A stretch of 16,120 nt of DNA, from NCBI GenBank assembly GCA_964514485.1, contig CAZEWG010000046.1, positions 1-16,120 of the forward strand, read 5' to 3'. The position numbers were made by a program, and so were the translations under genes. Each line of letters begins with the position of its first letter. Position 1 is the stretch's first letter. Positions 15,464 to 16,120 of this stretch are shown one piece after another. Source of the DNA: JAEZAA01 sp964514485. Lineage in GTDB: Bacteria; Pseudomonadota; Gammaproteobacteria; Pseudomonadales; Oleiphilaceae. Under the pieces are notes generated by a model. That model had not been told where the DNA came from. It saw only the letters and a program-made list of their open reading frames with translations, and searched no databases.

Positions 15464-16120
15464 TCAGAAGAGCGGGACGCGCAGATCCAGGCCCAGGGAA
15501 AAGAATTTGGCCTTCTCATAATCCAGTCGGTCGGCCATGAAGACAAAGGAAAGCCAGGGATGGCCAACTCGCAGGCCAAATGCCTCTATCCTGGGTTCGG
15601 CCAGCAGAGCCAGTTCCCAGCGGCCAATGGAATAAGCCAGGGCGGGAAACACGAAGACTCGCTCCGGTTCTATATAAAGCTCCAGGGGAATGCTGAAATT
15701 CCGGTAGTGGAAGCTGGTGCCCAACTGGGCCCGGGGAGTGATCCGCTGGCGAAAGGAGCCGGTACTTTCCTGGCCACGAATCGAGGCCTCCTTATATCGT
15801 TCAAAGGGATCGTCCGTGGCTTCGGGTTCTGCGTCGGCGACAGCGACCGTACGAGGGGCGTCTCGCCAATGGATATAAGAGATCAGGTCGAAGGTTTGTA
15901 GATGAAACCGCCAGTGGTCGCTGGGGCGCCAATCGACTGCGATATCCAAGGTGTAGCCTGTGCCACGGATTTGTTCCCCACTCAGGTCACGCTCAAAGAT
16001 GAAGTCTTCATCATACTGATAGTCCAGCTTGAGCTGACCCCCATAGATATTGTTGCCAAGAAACTGAGCCTGACCTTTTATTCGGCCGTCCAGCAGGCCA
16101 TTGGCAAATAACAGGGAAAC
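15464..16120 (-). CDS. Probable outer membrane beta-barrel protein, C-terminal part (runs off window end)
   Basis: 218 residues are visible; the frame is open to the last base, so the true start lies beyond the window. I do not recognise the family. The sequence alternates polar and hydrophobic residues in short stretches rich in Tyr, Phe and Trp, for example GGQLKLDYQYDEDFIFER, GYTLDIAVDWRPSDHWRFHL and ALAYSIGRWELALLAEPRIE, as in amphipathic transmembrane strands. It ends GLDLRVPLF: a terminal Phe after an alternating strand is the usual recognition signal for the BAM complex. An acidic segment (VADAEPEATDDPFE) probably forms a loop. A TTG at 15949 could be mistaken for a start, but coding continues upstream. 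It converges on the TetR gene with a 50-base gap containing GC-rich inverted repeats. Confidence 0.7.
   Translation of the reverse strand, partial: VSLLFANGLLDGRIKGQAQFLGNNIYGGQLKLDYQYDEDFIFERDLSGEQIRGTGYTLDIAVDWRPSDHWRFHLQTFDLISYIHWRDAPRTVAVADAEPEATDDPFERYKEASIRGQESTGSFRQRITPRAQLGTSFHYRNFSIPLELYIEPERVFVFPALAYSIGRWELALLAEPRIEAFGLRVGHPWLSFVFMADRLDYEKAKFFSLGLDLRVPLF

Noticed and set aside
15560..15901. 113-residue plus-strand open frame at the right end
   Set aside because: Antisense to the beta-barrel-like gene, with no ribosome binding site or recognisable motif.

Overview
The window reads as a GC-rich gammaproteobacterial chromosome, most like a marine genus such as Marinobacter or a relative. 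This rests on gene content and protein flavour (RhlE-type helicase, MexAB-type pump, proS followed by a small lytic transglycosylase, group III truncated globin); genus-level placement is inference. No phage, transposon, CRISPR or integration module is visible. A run of exactly 100 N at 14064-14163 is an assembly gap of unknown true size.

Layout, left to right: the 3' end of a tRNA-Val(GAC) cut by the window edge, with its terminator; rhlE (+); a luciferase-like flavin oxidoreductase (+) convergent with a truncated haemoglobin (-); a 619-base, partly AT-rich stretch without a supported gene; a sodium:solute symporter (+), a 140-base spacer holding three consecutive hairpins, and a 43-residue single-helix protein with a perfect ribosome binding site, probably the transporter's small subunit; a strong terminator; a PIG3-type quinone oxidoreductase (+); a palindrome-marked promoter region leading into a two-gene RND efflux operon (+); then, on the minus strand, proS followed by a lytic transglycosylase, converging on the efflux operon; the gap; a PaaI-type thioesterase (+); a TetR-family regulator (+) with a palindrome upstream; and at the right edge, on the minus strand, the C-terminal part of a probable outer membrane beta-barrel protein.

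Most genes are housekeeping or common accessory functions. The efflux operon has adaptor and pump but no outer membrane channel, so it probably uses a TolC/OprM-like channel encoded elsewhere. The TetR gene is not next to the pump, but the palindromes upstream of each share the 9-mer TGACAGGAT, which makes a regulatory link worth testing. The most unusual local feature is the symporter / hairpin spacer / micro-protein unit. I found no clearly undescribed system.
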